Origin: Sinomonas gamaensis | GTDB lineage: Bacteria; Actinomycetota; Actinomycetes; Actinomycetales; Micrococcaceae | DNA: 64,000 nt | Direction: 5' to 3' | Assembly: GCF_005876955.1 (NCBI RefSeq) | Contig: NZ_SSCL01000003.1 | Span: forward strand, 310,001 to 374,000 | Shown here: positions 16,986-24,503 of the stretch, piece after piece | How positions within the stretch are numbered: the first letter of the stretch is position 1 | Layout: every line of letters begins with the position of its first letter | Notes under the pieces: model-generated | Told to the model about the DNA's origin: nothing | What the model saw: only the letters and a program-made list of their open reading frames with translations | Database searches by the model: none | Position numbers and translations under genes: made by a program

Positions 16986-17588
16986 TTACTTGGCGTCGTC
17001 GTCCTTGGCCTCGGCCTCAGGGGCCTCCTCGGTCTCCTCAACCGCGGGAGCCTCGGTCTCAGCGGCCTCGGCCTCAGGAGCCTCGGCAACCTCAGCCTCA
17101 GTCTCCTCGACCTCAGTCTCGGGGGCCTCCGCCTCAACGACCGGCTCAGCCTTCGGAGCGGCAGCGCGCTCCGCGGCGCCCTCGGCCTCGCGGACGACAG
17201 CCTGCTTCGCCGAGATCGGCTCGAGCACGAGCTCGATGACCGCCATGGGGGCGTTGTCGCCCTTGCGGTTGCCGATCTTGGTGATGCGGGTGTAGCCGCC
17301 CTCGCGGTCGGACAGCTGCGGCGCGATCTCCGTGAAGAGCTCGTGGATGATGCCCTTGTTGGTGTTGGTGCGGGCCGAGATGGCGGCCTGGACACGGCGG
17401 CGCGAGGCGAGGTCGCCGCGCTTCGCGAACGTGATGAGGCGCTCGGCGACCGGGCGGAGGCGCTTGGCCTTCGTCACGGTCGTCGTGATCCGCTTGTGCT
17501 CGAAGAGCGCGGCGGCAAGGTTGTTGAGCATGAGGCGCTCGTGCGCCGGGCCTCCGCCCAGACGCGGACCCTTGGCGGGTGCAGGCAT
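16986..17588 (-). CDS. rplQ: Ribosomal protein bL17 with long acidic tail
   Basis: Large-subunit protein near the exit tunnel. The N-terminal 115-120 residues are a standard L17 ([30 protein letters not shown]). The remaining 75 or so residues are almost wholly Ala, Glu, Pro, Val and Thr, ending KDDDAK, which makes the protein 200 residues against the usual 120-130. The tail is predicted disordered. Such tails occur in actinobacterial L17, but this one is long. It lies 63 bp behind rpoA. Confidence 0.96.
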   Translation of the reverse strand: MPAPAKGPRLGGGPAHERLMLNNLAAALFEHKRITTTVTKAKRLRPVAERLITFAKRGDLASRRRVQAAISARTNTNKGIIHELFTEIAPQLSDREGGYTRITKIGNRKGDNAPMAVIELVLEPISAKQAVVREAEGAAERAAAPKAEPVVEAEAPETEVEETEAEVAEAPEAEAAETEAPAVEETEEAPEAEAKDDDAK

Positions 17589-17651
17589 AGTAGTTTCTCC
17601 TCGGGTGAGCCGCTTCCGGGGTTGGCCCGGAAGCGGTCAATTCATGGTGGC

Positions 17652-18662
17652 TTAGAGGTCGTCGTCGCCGTACGGGGCCTCGTCCTCGTCGATCGCGGCA
17701 GCGCGAGCGGCGAGATCGAAGCCTGGAGGCGAGTCCTTGAGGGAGAGGCCGAGCTCGGTGAGCTTGGCCTTGACCTCGTCGATGGACTTGGCACCGAAGT
17801 TCCGGATGTCCATCAGGTCGGCCTCGGAGCGCGCCACGAGCTCACCCACGGTGTGGATGCCCTCGCGCTTGAGGCAGTTGTACGAGCGCACGGTGAGGTC
17901 CAGGTCCTCGATCGGAAGGGCCATGTCCGCGGCGAGCGCAGCGTCCGTCGGGGACGGGCCGATCTCGATGCCCTCGGCAGCCGTGTTGAGCTCGCGGGCC
18001 AGGCCGAAGAGCTCAACGAGCGTGGTGCCGGCAGACGCGACGGCGTCGCGCGGCTTGATGGCCGGCTTCGTCTCCACGTCCACGATCAGGCGGTCGAAGT
18101 CGGTGCGCTGCTCGACACGCGTCGCCTCGACCCGGAAGGTGACCTTCAGGACCGGCGAGTAGATCGAGTCGACCGGGATGCGGCCGATCTCCGCGTCGGC
18201 GGACTTGTTCTGCGCCGCGGAAACGTAGCCGCGGCCGCGCTCGATGGTGAGCTCGAGCTCGAACTTGCCCTTCGAGTTCAGGGTGGCGATGTGCAGATCC
18301 GGGTTGTGGATCTCCACGCCCGCCGGCGGAGCGATGTCCGCGGCGGTCACGACACCCGGGCCCTGCTTGCGCAGGTAGGCGACGACCGGCTCGTCCTGAT
18401 CGGAGGAGATGGACAGGCTCTTGAGGTTCAGGATGATCTCAGTGACATCTTCCTTGACCCCAGGAACCGTGGTGAATTCGTGCAGCACGCCGTCGATTCG
18501 GATGCTGGTGACTGCAGCCCCAGGGATCGAGGACAGCAGAGTGCGGCGCAGCGAGTTGCCGAGCGTGTATCCGAAACCGGGCTCCAGCGGCTCGATGACG
18601 AATCGGCTGCGGTTGTCGGACACCACTTCTTCAGACAGTGTGGGGCGCTGTGCAATAAGCAC
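17652..18662 (-). CDS. rpoA: RNA polymerase alpha subunit
   Basis: 336 residues. The N-terminal dimerisation domain includes [20 protein letters not shown], and the C-terminal DNA-binding domain includes [17 protein letters not shown]-like residues followed by [19 protein letters not shown] start with GAAAGGAAAC upstream. A hairpin at 18734-18775 separates it from rpsK. No rpsD lies between rpsK and rpoA, unlike in E. coli. Confidence 0.97.
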   Translation of the reverse strand: MLIAQRPTLSEEVVSDNRSRFVIEPLEPGFGYTLGNSLRRTLLSSIPGAAVTSIRIDGVLHEFTTVPGVKEDVTEIILNLKSLSISSDQDEPVVAYLRKQGPGVVTAADIAPPAGVEIHNPDLHIATLNSKGKFELELTIERGRGYVSAAQNKSADAEIGRIPVDSIYSPVLKVTFRVEATRVEQRTDFDRLIVDVETKPAIKPRDAVASAGTTLVELFGLARELNTAAEGIEIGPSPTDAALAADMALPIEDLDLTVRSYNCLKREGIHTVGELVARSEADLMDIRNFGAKSIDEVKAKLTELGLSLKDSPPGFDLAARAAAIDEDEAPYGDDDL

Positions 18663-18733
18663 GTAGTTTCCTTTCAGCGAGCATCCGCTATATGACGCAA
18701 CACAGATGGATGGAAAACGGTCTGACTAAGTAC

Positions 18734-18775
18734 GGGCCAGAGGCCGGCAAGGGTCTCCCCCGGCCGGCCCGGCCC
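18734..18775 (-). terminator. Intercistronic hairpin between rpsK and rpoA
   Basis: Arms GGGCC...GGCCGGC (18734-18748) and GCCGGCC...GGCCC (18763-18775) pair with a small internal loop, 13 bp after the rpsK stop. No U-tract; more likely an attenuator or processing site than a full stop, because rpoA lies in the same operon. Confidence 0.5.
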
Positions 18776-18787
18776 TTCGACAACCAG

Positions 18788-19192
18788 TTAGACGCGGCGA
18801 CGCTTCGGCGGGCGGCAGCCGTTGTGCGCGCTCGGGGTGACGTCCTGGATGGAGCCAACCTCGAGGCCGGCGGCCTGCAGAGCGCGGATTGCGGTCTCGC
18901 GGCCCGAGCCCGGGCCCTTGACGAACACGTCGACCTTGCGGAGGCCGTGCTCCTGCGCGCGCTTCGCGGCAGCCTCGGCGGCCTGCTGCGCGGCGTAGGG
19001 GGTCGACTTGCGCGAGCCCTTGAAGCCGACCTCGCCGGCCGAGGCCCACGAGATCACAGCGCCCGAGGGATCCGTGATCGAAACGATCGTGTTGTTGAAC
19101 GTGCTCTTGATGTGCGCCTGACCGAGCGCGATGTTCTTCTTGTCCTTGCGACGCGGCTTGCGGACCGAGGTCGCACGAGTCTTCGGGGGCAT
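18788..19192 (-). CDS. rpsK: Ribosomal protein uS11
   Basis: 134 residues with the conserved S11 core [15 protein letters not shown] and the C-terminal [18 protein letters not shown]. Platform protein of the small subunit, where it contacts mRNA near the E site. The N-terminal 20 residues are a basic actinobacterial extension. It lies 34 bp after rpsM, in standard alpha-operon order. Confidence 0.98.
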   Translation of the reverse strand: MPPKTRATSVRKPRRKDKKNIALGQAHIKSTFNNTIVSITDPSGAVISWASAGEVGFKGSRKSTPYAAQQAAEAAAKRAQEHGLRKVDVFVKGPGSGRETAIRALQAAGLEVGSIQDVTPSAHNGCRPPKRRRV

Positions 19193-19226
19193 GAGTACTC
19201 CTACTTCTTGGTGACGCTAGCCGCGA

Positions 19227-19604
19227 TCAGCGGCCGGCCTTCTTCTTGCCGGCGACGGTCCGCTTCGGACCCTTGCGGGTACGGGCGTTGGTCTTGGTGC
19301 GCTGGCCGCGGACCGGGAGGCCCTTGCGGTGGCGCAGGCCCTCGTAGCTGCCGATCTCGACCTTGCGGCGGATGTCGGCGGCCACCTCGCGGCGAAGGTC
19401 ACCTTCAACCTTGTAGTTGCCCTCGATGTAGTCACGCAGCTGGACGAGCTCAGCGTCCGAGAGGTCCTTCACGCGGACGTCCGGGCTGATGCCAGTGGCA
19501 GCGAGCGTCTCCTTCGCACGGGTGCGACCCACGCCGTAGATGTAAGTGAGCGCGATTTCCAGCCGCTTTTCGCGGGGAATGTCAACGCCAGCGAGACGAG
19601 CCAT
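19227..19604 (-). CDS. rpsM: Ribosomal protein uS13
   Basis: 125 residues from ATG 19604 ([14 protein letters not shown], the universal S13 start); the in-frame sequence before it is leader. Head protein that contacts the P-site tRNA and the large subunit. The basic C-terminal tail ([14 protein letters not shown]) is present. A 179-bp gap precedes it with no recognisable gene. Confidence 0.98.
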   Translation of the reverse strand: MARLAGVDIPREKRLEIALTYIYGVGRTRAKETLAATGISPDVRVKDLSDAELVQLRDYIEGNYKVEGDLRREVAADIRRKVEIGSYEGLRHRKGLPVRGQRTKTNARTRKGPKRTVAGKKKAGR

Positions 19605-19783
19605 AGTGGCGGTTCTCCTTGTGTTGTCCGGAGGTCGTAGGCAGTACACCCGCACTGTCCGTGCGGCCCCAGCCTCCGGGCCGGGGGTTAGCTGTCCGGG
19701 CCCTGTTCGTCCCAGCGCAGCTTGTGCTGCCTTCTCTAGTTATTGCGTGGGCGCCGCCCGGGTTGGTTCCTCGGAAGGAGGAA

Positions 19784-19897
19784 TCAGCCCTGGCGCTGCT
19801 TGTGGCGTGGGTTCTCGCAGATCACCATGACCCGGCCGTTACGGCGGATCACCTTGCACTTGTCGCAGATCTGCTTGACGCTCGGCTTGACCTTCAT
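19784..19897 (-). CDS. rpmJ: Ribosomal protein bL36 (37 residues, zinc-binding form)
   Basis: Small large-subunit protein: [20 protein letters not shown] is followed by [17 protein letters not shown]. Cys11, Cys14, Cys27 and His32 form the intact zinc site, so this is the C+ type. It lies between infA and rpsM, 64 bp after infA. Readily missed by length-filtered gene calling. Confidence 0.97.
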   Translation of the reverse strand: MKVKPSVKQICDKCKVIRRNGRVMVICENPRHKQRQG

Positions 19898-19961
19898 GGC
19901 ATTCCTTTGCGTGTTCTGCAGGTGGTCAGCATGTCCGGCCGGGTGCCCCCGGCCGCGCTGC

Positions 19962-20183
19962 TTACTTGTAGCGGTAGACGATCCGGCCGCGGGTCAGGTC
20001 GTAAGGGCTGAGCTCCACCACCACGCGATCCTCCGGGAGGATACGGATGTAGTGCTGACGCATCTTCCCGGAGATGTGTGCGAGCACGACGTGCTTGTTC
20101 GTCAGCTCAACGCGGAACATCGCGTTGGGCAGCGCTTCAGTCACGACGCCCTCGATCTCGATGACACCGTCCTTCTTGGCCAT
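19962..20183 (-). CDS. infA: Translation initiation factor IF-1
   Basis: 73-residue S1/OB-fold protein that binds the ribosomal A site during initiation. It starts [12 protein letters not shown] at ATG 20183 and ends RGRIVYRYK, both typical. The in-frame sequence upstream of 20183 is leader. First gene of this block; in relatives infA usually follows map closely, but here about 8.4 kb of other genes intervene. Confidence 0.98.
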   Translation of the reverse strand: MAKKDGVIEIEGVVTEALPNAMFRVELTNKHVVLAHISGKMRQHYIRILPEDRVVVELSPYDLTRGRIVYRYK

Positions 20184-20300
20184 AGCCTCCGCTATCTGTT
20201 GTGCCGCCGGGCACGGTTGCGCCCGGTGGTCGTCTATGGTTGATTCGACCGGCGACAGCCGCCCCGAAATGGGCACGGCGGGGCCGACAGCCAACAGATA

Positions 20301-20330
20301 ACTGTACGCCGATTCGGTCCGGAAGTTAAA
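20301..20330 (-). promoter_or_regulatory. Candidate infA operon promoter
   Basis: On the - strand, TTTAAC (20325-20330) and TACAGT (20301-20306) are spaced by 18 bp, about 118 bp upstream of infA, in the only AT-rich part of the 297-bp gap between infA and the AbiEi-like gene. Confidence 0.45.
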
Positions 20331-20371
20331 TCGGCCTATCGTACACGGCCTTGGCCCATACAGGTCCCGGA

Positions 20372-20389
20372 CGTCGGAGTTTCACCATC
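20372..20389 (-). repeat. 18-bp repeat, copy 1 (inverted)
   Basis: On the - strand it reads GATGGTGAAACTCCGACG, differing by one base from copy 3 at 21481-21498. It lies in the infA/AbiEi-like gap, about 90 bp beyond the AbiEi-like stop. Confidence 0.65.
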
Positions 20390-20404
20390 ATCTGCCGCTC
20401 CGCT

Positions 20405-20424
20405 GCGGCGGGTTCCCCCGCCGC
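20405..20424 (-). terminator. Terminator after the AbiEi-like gene
   Basis: Perfect 8-bp GC stem GCGGCGGG/CCCGCCGC with a TTCC tetraloop, 57 bp after the stop of the gene at 20481-21332. No U-tract. Confidence 0.5.
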
Positions 20425-20455
20425 GCCGACGAGTGCCGCCGTCGTCCGCTCAAGA

Positions 20456-20473
20456 GCTGGTGAAAGTCCGGCG
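20456..20473 (+). repeat. 18-bp repeat, copy 2 (direct)
   Basis: GCTGGTGAAAGTCCGGCG, 16 of 18 identical to copy 3. It lies immediately beyond the stop codon of the AbiEi-like gene, so copies 2 and 3 bracket that gene in the same orientation. Confidence 0.65.
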
Positions 20474-20480
20474 CGAAACC

Positions 20481-21332
20481 CTAGAGCAAATCGAGCTGTG
20501 GGAGGCCGCCGAGCGCGAGTCGCGCCTCGACCATGGCCCGGACTTGCCTCACCATCTCCTCCGGCCGATGCACGATGTCCGCGTAGCCGAAACGCGCCAC
20601 GGCAAAGCCGAGTGTCTGGGCAGCATTGTCGCGTCGATAGTCCTTGAGGCGGCGCTTCGGCGCCTCGTGCTCCCTGCCATCGGTCTCGACGTCGACGCAG
20701 TCCTCCACGAGCAAGTCCATCGAGCCGACCCCACGGATATCGACCTGGGGCTGCACGCGAAGGCCCGCACGGCGAAGGTGTGTGCGCGCGAGCGTCTCCA
20801 GGAGGGACTCGGCCCCGACATCGACGAGATCGAGGATGCGCCGGGCGGGGGCGTTGCGACGGCCCGACAGGCGATCGCGGAGGAATTCCATCGAGAATCC
20901 CTGCTGCGAAGCCGATTCGACCATGACCAGGGCTTCGAGCTCGGGAAGGCACTGCAGCGCGTGGAGCAGGACGTCCGCCTTTGACGCGATCCATCCGTCC
21001 GGCTCCCCCGGGAGCCAGCTCCGGCGATGGATGACGGCACGCTCGGAGGAGAAGGTGCCGTCCGCTCGCAGTAGGTGCACTTCTTTCGGGCGGCGCAGCA
21101 CCCATAACCCGTGGTGCTCCGCCGCGGAGGCGCAGGTGAGGCGCGAGTTGGTGGCGGCGCAGCGGAGGCGGAGCGGGTCCGTTCCCGGGAGCGCGTAGAT
21201 GCCGGGCCTCGGGCGTTCAACGACGCCGGCCTTCACCGCCCGCGACAGCTCGCGCTCCGAGGCACCTGCCGCGAGCAGCTGCCGCGTGCGCGCGACGCCG
21301 CCGAGGCGATGCAGGCGCTGAACAGAGTCCAC
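20481..21332 (-). CDS. AbiEi-antitoxin-like N-terminus fused to a VSR-like nuclease fold (DUF559-type)
   Basis: 283 residues from GTG 21332 (no clear ribosome-binding site). Residues 5-60 (GGVARTRQLLAAGASERELSRAVK...GIYALPG) match the winged-helix N-terminus of AbiEi-type antitoxins. The C-terminal 100 residues resemble the very-short-patch-repair endonuclease fold: MDLLVEDCVDVETDGREHE, then RRLKDYRRDNAAQTLG and a terminal VARFGYADI strand, placing Asp and Glu/Asp at PD-(D/E)XK-like positions. No AbiEii-type nucleotidyltransferase toxin is adjacent, so a complete toxin-antitoxin pair is not supported. Such orphans are common in Micrococcales; their function is unknown. Confidence 0.75.
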   Translation of the reverse strand: MDSVQRLHRLGGVARTRQLLAAGASERELSRAVKAGVVERPRPGIYALPGTDPLRLRCAATNSRLTCASAAEHHGLWVLRRPKEVHLLRADGTFSSERAVIHRRSWLPGEPDGWIASKADVLLHALQCLPELEALVMVESASQQGFSMEFLRDRLSGRRNAPARRILDLVDVGAESLLETLARTHLRRAGLRVQPQVDIRGVGSMDLLVEDCVDVETDGREHEAPKRRLKDYRRDNAAQTLGFAVARFGYADIVHRPEEMVRQVRAMVEARLALGGLPQLDLL

Positions 21333-21480
21333 TGGGTCATCGTGCCGGGACGAGAGCCGTTGATTCCGGCCCGTGGCGAGCTATGTGGACAACTTGCGGT
21401 CGGAGACTCACCGACTTTCGGGAGGACGACGGCGCGAATCGCCGGCGCGTTCGAGGGCACGCCGTGACGGGCCCGCTGAA

Positions 21481-21498
21481 GATGGTGAAAGTCCGACG
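21481..21498 (+). repeat. 18-bp repeat, copy 3 (direct)
   Basis: GATGGTGAAAGTCCGACG, located 148 bp upstream of the AbiEi-like start and 19 bp past the stop of the P1 peptidase gene. Confidence 0.65.
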
Positions 21499-21516
21499 GC
21501 GGGATGACCCGGAGCG

Positions 21517-22530
21517 TCAGCCCGCCGGCGGCGCCGGATAGGGCTCCCAGCTCCCGGCCGGGGTGGTGACGGCCGTCGCCGAGCGGACGGCGTCCAGGAT
21601 CGCCAGCCGCACCGCCTCCGCCCCGGCTGTCTGCACCACGAACAGCCCCAACTGCCGTGCGAAGTCAGGCTCCCGCTCGAACTCGACGGCGCGCGTCGAG
21701 AGCGCGAAGACCGTGTCGCCGTCCACGAGGGTGTGACTCGGGTCAAGGGCACGCGCAAGCCCGGCCTGAGCGGCCGTTGCCATGCGCTTGCACTCCGCGG
21801 GCGTGAGCGCGGCGTTGGTGGCGACGACGGCGAGCGTCGTGTTGGCGGACGACGGCGCCGCCCCACCGACGACGGTCGGGCTGAGGCCGGTCGGGGGCTC
21901 GCCGGGGAACACCGGGGTCCCCGCCGCGTTGACGACGGCGAGGGCACCGACCACGAGCCCTTCCGGAAGAACGACTTCGGGAGCGCCGGGGGGACCCTGC
22001 ATCGGACCGGCAGGGATGGAAACCGAGGACATCCCCACACCGCCCTTGTACCTTCCGCGCGAGAAGACCGCCCCGGTGCCGGCGCCGACGCAGCCGCGGA
22101 GGGCGCCGTCGTCGGCCTCCCCCGCGGGCACGGCAGCGGCCGCCGCTTCGAAACCCATCGCGGTGTCGGGGCGCTTCGCGAAGTCTCCGCCGCGGCCAAG
22201 GTCGAAGATCACGGCCGCGGGCACGATCGGCACCACGCCCCCCAAGACGGCAAAGCCCTGCCCCTCCGACTCGAGGAACTGCTGCACGCCGGCCGCTGCG
22301 GCGAGGCCGTACGCGCTCCCGCCGCAGAGGGCCACGCCGTCCACGTTCTGGGCGAGCGTGGAGGGGTCGAGGGCGTCGGTCTCGCTTGTCCCCGGGCCCC
22401 CGCCCCGCACGTCGACCCCGCCGGCGGAGCCCGGAGGCGCGAGCACGGCCGTCACGCCCGTGAGCCAGCCATCGCCGACGCGCTGGGCATGGCCCACGCG
22501 TATCCCTGGGACGTCGAGGAGGGAACCCAT
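21517..22530 (-). CDS. P1-family (DmpA-like) peptidase
   Basis: 337 residues of the DmpA/aminopeptidase P1 family, autoprocessing Ntn-type enzymes that release N-terminal residues from small peptides or amides. Conserved stretches are VPGIRVGHAQ, CGGSAYGLAAAAGVQQFLE, GAGTGAVFSRG and ANTTLAVVATNAALT; the last is the likely processing site, where Thr rather than DmpA's Ser would be the nucleophile (inference). ATG 22530 lies in a divergent gap with the sugar transporter. No signal peptide, so cytoplasmic. Substrate unknown. Confidence 0.88.
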   Translation of the reverse strand: MGSLLDVPGIRVGHAQRVGDGWLTGVTAVLAPPGSAGGVDVRGGGPGTSETDALDPSTLAQNVDGVALCGGSAYGLAAAAGVQQFLESEGQGFAVLGGVVPIVPAAVIFDLGRGGDFAKRPDTAMGFEAAAAAVPAGEADDGALRGCVGAGTGAVFSRGRYKGGVGMSSVSIPAGPMQGPPGAPEVVLPEGLVVGALAVVNAAGTPVFPGEPPTGLSPTVVGGAAPSSANTTLAVVATNAALTPAECKRMATAAQAGLARALDPSHTLVDGDTVFALSTRAVEFEREPDFARQLGLFVVQTAGAEAVRLAILDAVRSATAVTTPAGSWEPYPAPPAG

Positions 22531-22577
22531 GGGGACATTGTGCCGTACCTCTCAGCGAGGATGGCCGCTCTTCCAAC

Positions 22578-22615
22578 AGAGAGTTAACTCTTGGGCAACC
22601 AATCGGGAACTCTCT
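22578..22615. promoter_or_regulatory. Palindromic operator candidate before the sugar transporter
   Basis: A perfect 12-bp palindrome AGAGTTAACTCT (22580-22591), plus a wider inverted pair AGAGAGTT (22578-22585) and AACTCTCT (22608-22615), lie in the 143-bp divergent gap. This suits a dimeric repressor controlling the transporter, but no regulator gene is adjacent. Confidence 0.4.
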
Positions 22616-22673
22616 CTCAGAACGCCCTTTCCCGCCTCCGGGCGACGGTACGGCGTGGTCGACTAATGCCGCT

Positions 22674-23621
22674 ATGACCAAACTCGATCTGGACAGACCG
22701 CAGCCCGCGGTCGTTGCCCGTGCGCCCCGGACGCGCCCCCGCTGGTCGCTCAGGAGCCGCCGCGACTTCCTTGTGTTCCTCGCGATGGCACTCCCCAATC
22801 TGGCCCTCATCGCCGTGTTCACCCACCGGCCACTCCTCGCGAACCTCCAGTACTCGACGCTCGACTGGACGCTCGGCGCGTCGACGGCCCGGGTCGTCGG
22901 CCTCGCCAACTACGTCGACTTCTTCACGAGCGACGACGCACCCCGGGTCCTGGGCACGACGGCCGCCTTCACCCTGTTCACCGTGGGCCTCTCCATGGTG
23001 CTGGGCCTTCTCGTGGCCCTGGCCCTCAATTCGAAGGTGCGGGGCACGACGTTCGCCCGTTCCGCCGTCTTCGCGCCGTACGTGCTCTCGGGAGTGGGCG
23101 TCGGACTCGTGTGGATGTTCATCTTCGACCCCGGCTACGGCGTACTCGCCTGGGTGCTGCGGGGCCTCGGCCAGAGCAGCCCTCAGTGGTTCAACGATCC
23201 ACAGCTTGCGCTCACGATGGTCACGATCGTCTACGTCTGGAAGAACCTCGGGTACTGCGCGGTCGTCTATCTCGCCGGGCTGCAGTCGCTTCCGGGTGAC
23301 GTCATGGAGGCGGCGGAACTCGACGGCGCGGGATCCGCTCGGAGGTTCTGGAGCATCGCGCTCCCGCTCCTCTCCCCCACGACCTTCTTCCTCCTCATCA
23401 CCACGATCCTCTCGAGCCTCCAGGCCTTCGACCTCATCCGCATCATGACGCCGCTGGGCACCGGGACCAGCACCCTCATCTACGAGGCCTACCTCCAGGC
23501 GTTCGGCGCCTACAACCGCGCAGGCTACTCCGCAGCGATCTCGGTGATCCTGTTCGCAATCCTGCTCATCGTCACGGTGGTCCAGATCCGGTTCGTCGAG
23601 CGGAAGGTCCACTACTCATGA
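22674..23621 (+). CDS. CUT1 carbohydrate ABC transporter permease 1 (UgpA/MalF-like)
   Basis: 315 residues, six predicted helices, with the cytoplasmic EAA loop EAAELDGAGSARRFWSIALP that docks the ATPase. The N-terminal 35 residues are basic and cytoplasmic. It forms the membrane channel with the next gene, which it overlaps by 4 bp (ATGA). No ribosome-binding site precedes ATG 22674. The overall pattern resembles glycerol-3-phosphate or sugar importers; the substrate cannot be read from sequence. Confidence 0.9.
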   Translation: MTKLDLDRPQPAVVARAPRTRPRWSLRSRRDFLVFLAMALPNLALIAVFTHRPLLANLQYSTLDWTLGASTARVVGLANYVDFFTSDDAPRVLGTTAAFTLFTVGLSMVLGLLVALALNSKVRGTTFARSAVFAPYVLSGVGVGLVWMFIFDPGYGVLAWVLRGLGQSSPQWFNDPQLALTMVTIVYVWKNLGYCAVVYLAGLQSLPGDVMEAAELDGAGSARRFWSIALPLLSPTTFFLLITTILSSLQAFDLIRIMTPLGTGTSTLIYEAYLQAFGAYNRAGYSAAISVILFAILLIVTVVQIRFVERKVHYS

Positions 23622-24469
23622 GAAGCGCCTTCTCGCGATCCAATCTGGTCAAGACCTTGGCCGGCGGCTATGTGCCGCTCGTCCTCGCAACGCTCATCGT
23701 GTTCCTCCCGCTCGCCTGGATGGCACTGAGCTCGTTCAAGACGCCGGGCGAGATCGTCACGACCGATCTGAGGATCCTGCCCCAGCAGCTCTACACCCAG
23801 AACTACGCCGAGGCGACCACCACCGTGCCGTTCGGCAGGTTCTTCCTCAATTCCGCGATCGTGACCTTCGTGGGCTCGGCCATCAAGGTGGCGCTCGCGA
23901 TCCTCACGGCGTACGCCCTCGTGTTCGTGCGGTTCCCCTTCAAGAACGCCATCTTCGTCCTCATCCTCGTGGCACTGATGGTGCCCCCACAGGTCGCGAT
24001 CCTCCCGAACTACGTGCTCATCGCCGGAATGGGCGGAAAGAACACGCTGTGGGGCATCATCCTCCCCGGCCTCGGGACGGCGTTCGGCACGTTCCTCCTG
24101 CGCCAGCACTTCAAGACGCTTCCCGCCTCGATCCTCGAGGCCGCGGAACTCGACGGCGCCGGCCACTGGCGGCGCCTCTGGCGGATCGTAGCCCCGGTCT
24201 CGCTCCCGTCCATCGCGACCGTAGCGCTCGTAACCATCGTCAACGAGTGGAACGACTACATCTGGCCGCTCATCATCACCGACCGGCCCGAGACGATGAC
24301 CCTCCCCGTGGGCCTCACGCTCCTCCAGAACTCCGAGGGCAACACGGGCTCCGGCTGGGGAATCCTCATGGCCGGCGCCGTCCTCGTCATCCTCCCCGTC
24401 CTCGTGGTCTTCGCGATGCTCCAGCGCTACATCGTCGCGGGCCTCACGCAGGGCAGCGTCTCCAACTGA
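23618..24469 (+). CDS. CUT1 carbohydrate ABC transporter permease 2 (UgpE/MalG-like)
   Basis: 283 residues with six helices; EAA loop EAAELDGAGHWRRLWRIVAP and typical WMALSSFKTPGEI after the first helix. It pairs with the preceding permease. The binding-protein gene follows 34 bp later; no ATPase gene is in the cluster. Confidence 0.9.
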   Translation: MRSAFSRSNLVKTLAGGYVPLVLATLIVFLPLAWMALSSFKTPGEIVTTDLRILPQQLYTQNYAEATTTVPFGRFFLNSAIVTFVGSAIKVALAILTAYALVFVRFPFKNAIFVLILVALMVPPQVAILPNYVLIAGMGGKNTLWGIILPGLGTAFGTFLLRQHFKTLPASILEAAELDGAGHWRRLWRIVAPVSLPSIATVALVTIVNEWNDYIWPLIITDRPETMTLPVGLTLLQNSEGNTGSGWGILMAGAVLVILPVLVVFAMLQRYIVAGLTQGSVSN

Positions 24470-24503
24470 ACCCACCCGCACCCACCGCACGAAAGGCCCC
24501 ACC

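Noticed and set aside
16428-18695. 755-codon open frame on the + strand across truA, rplQ and rpoA
   Set aside because: Spans three certain genes and their terminator on the other strand.
20481-21332. Complete AbiEi/AbiEii toxin-antitoxin system
   Set aside because: No nucleotidyltransferase toxin gene is adjacent on either side.
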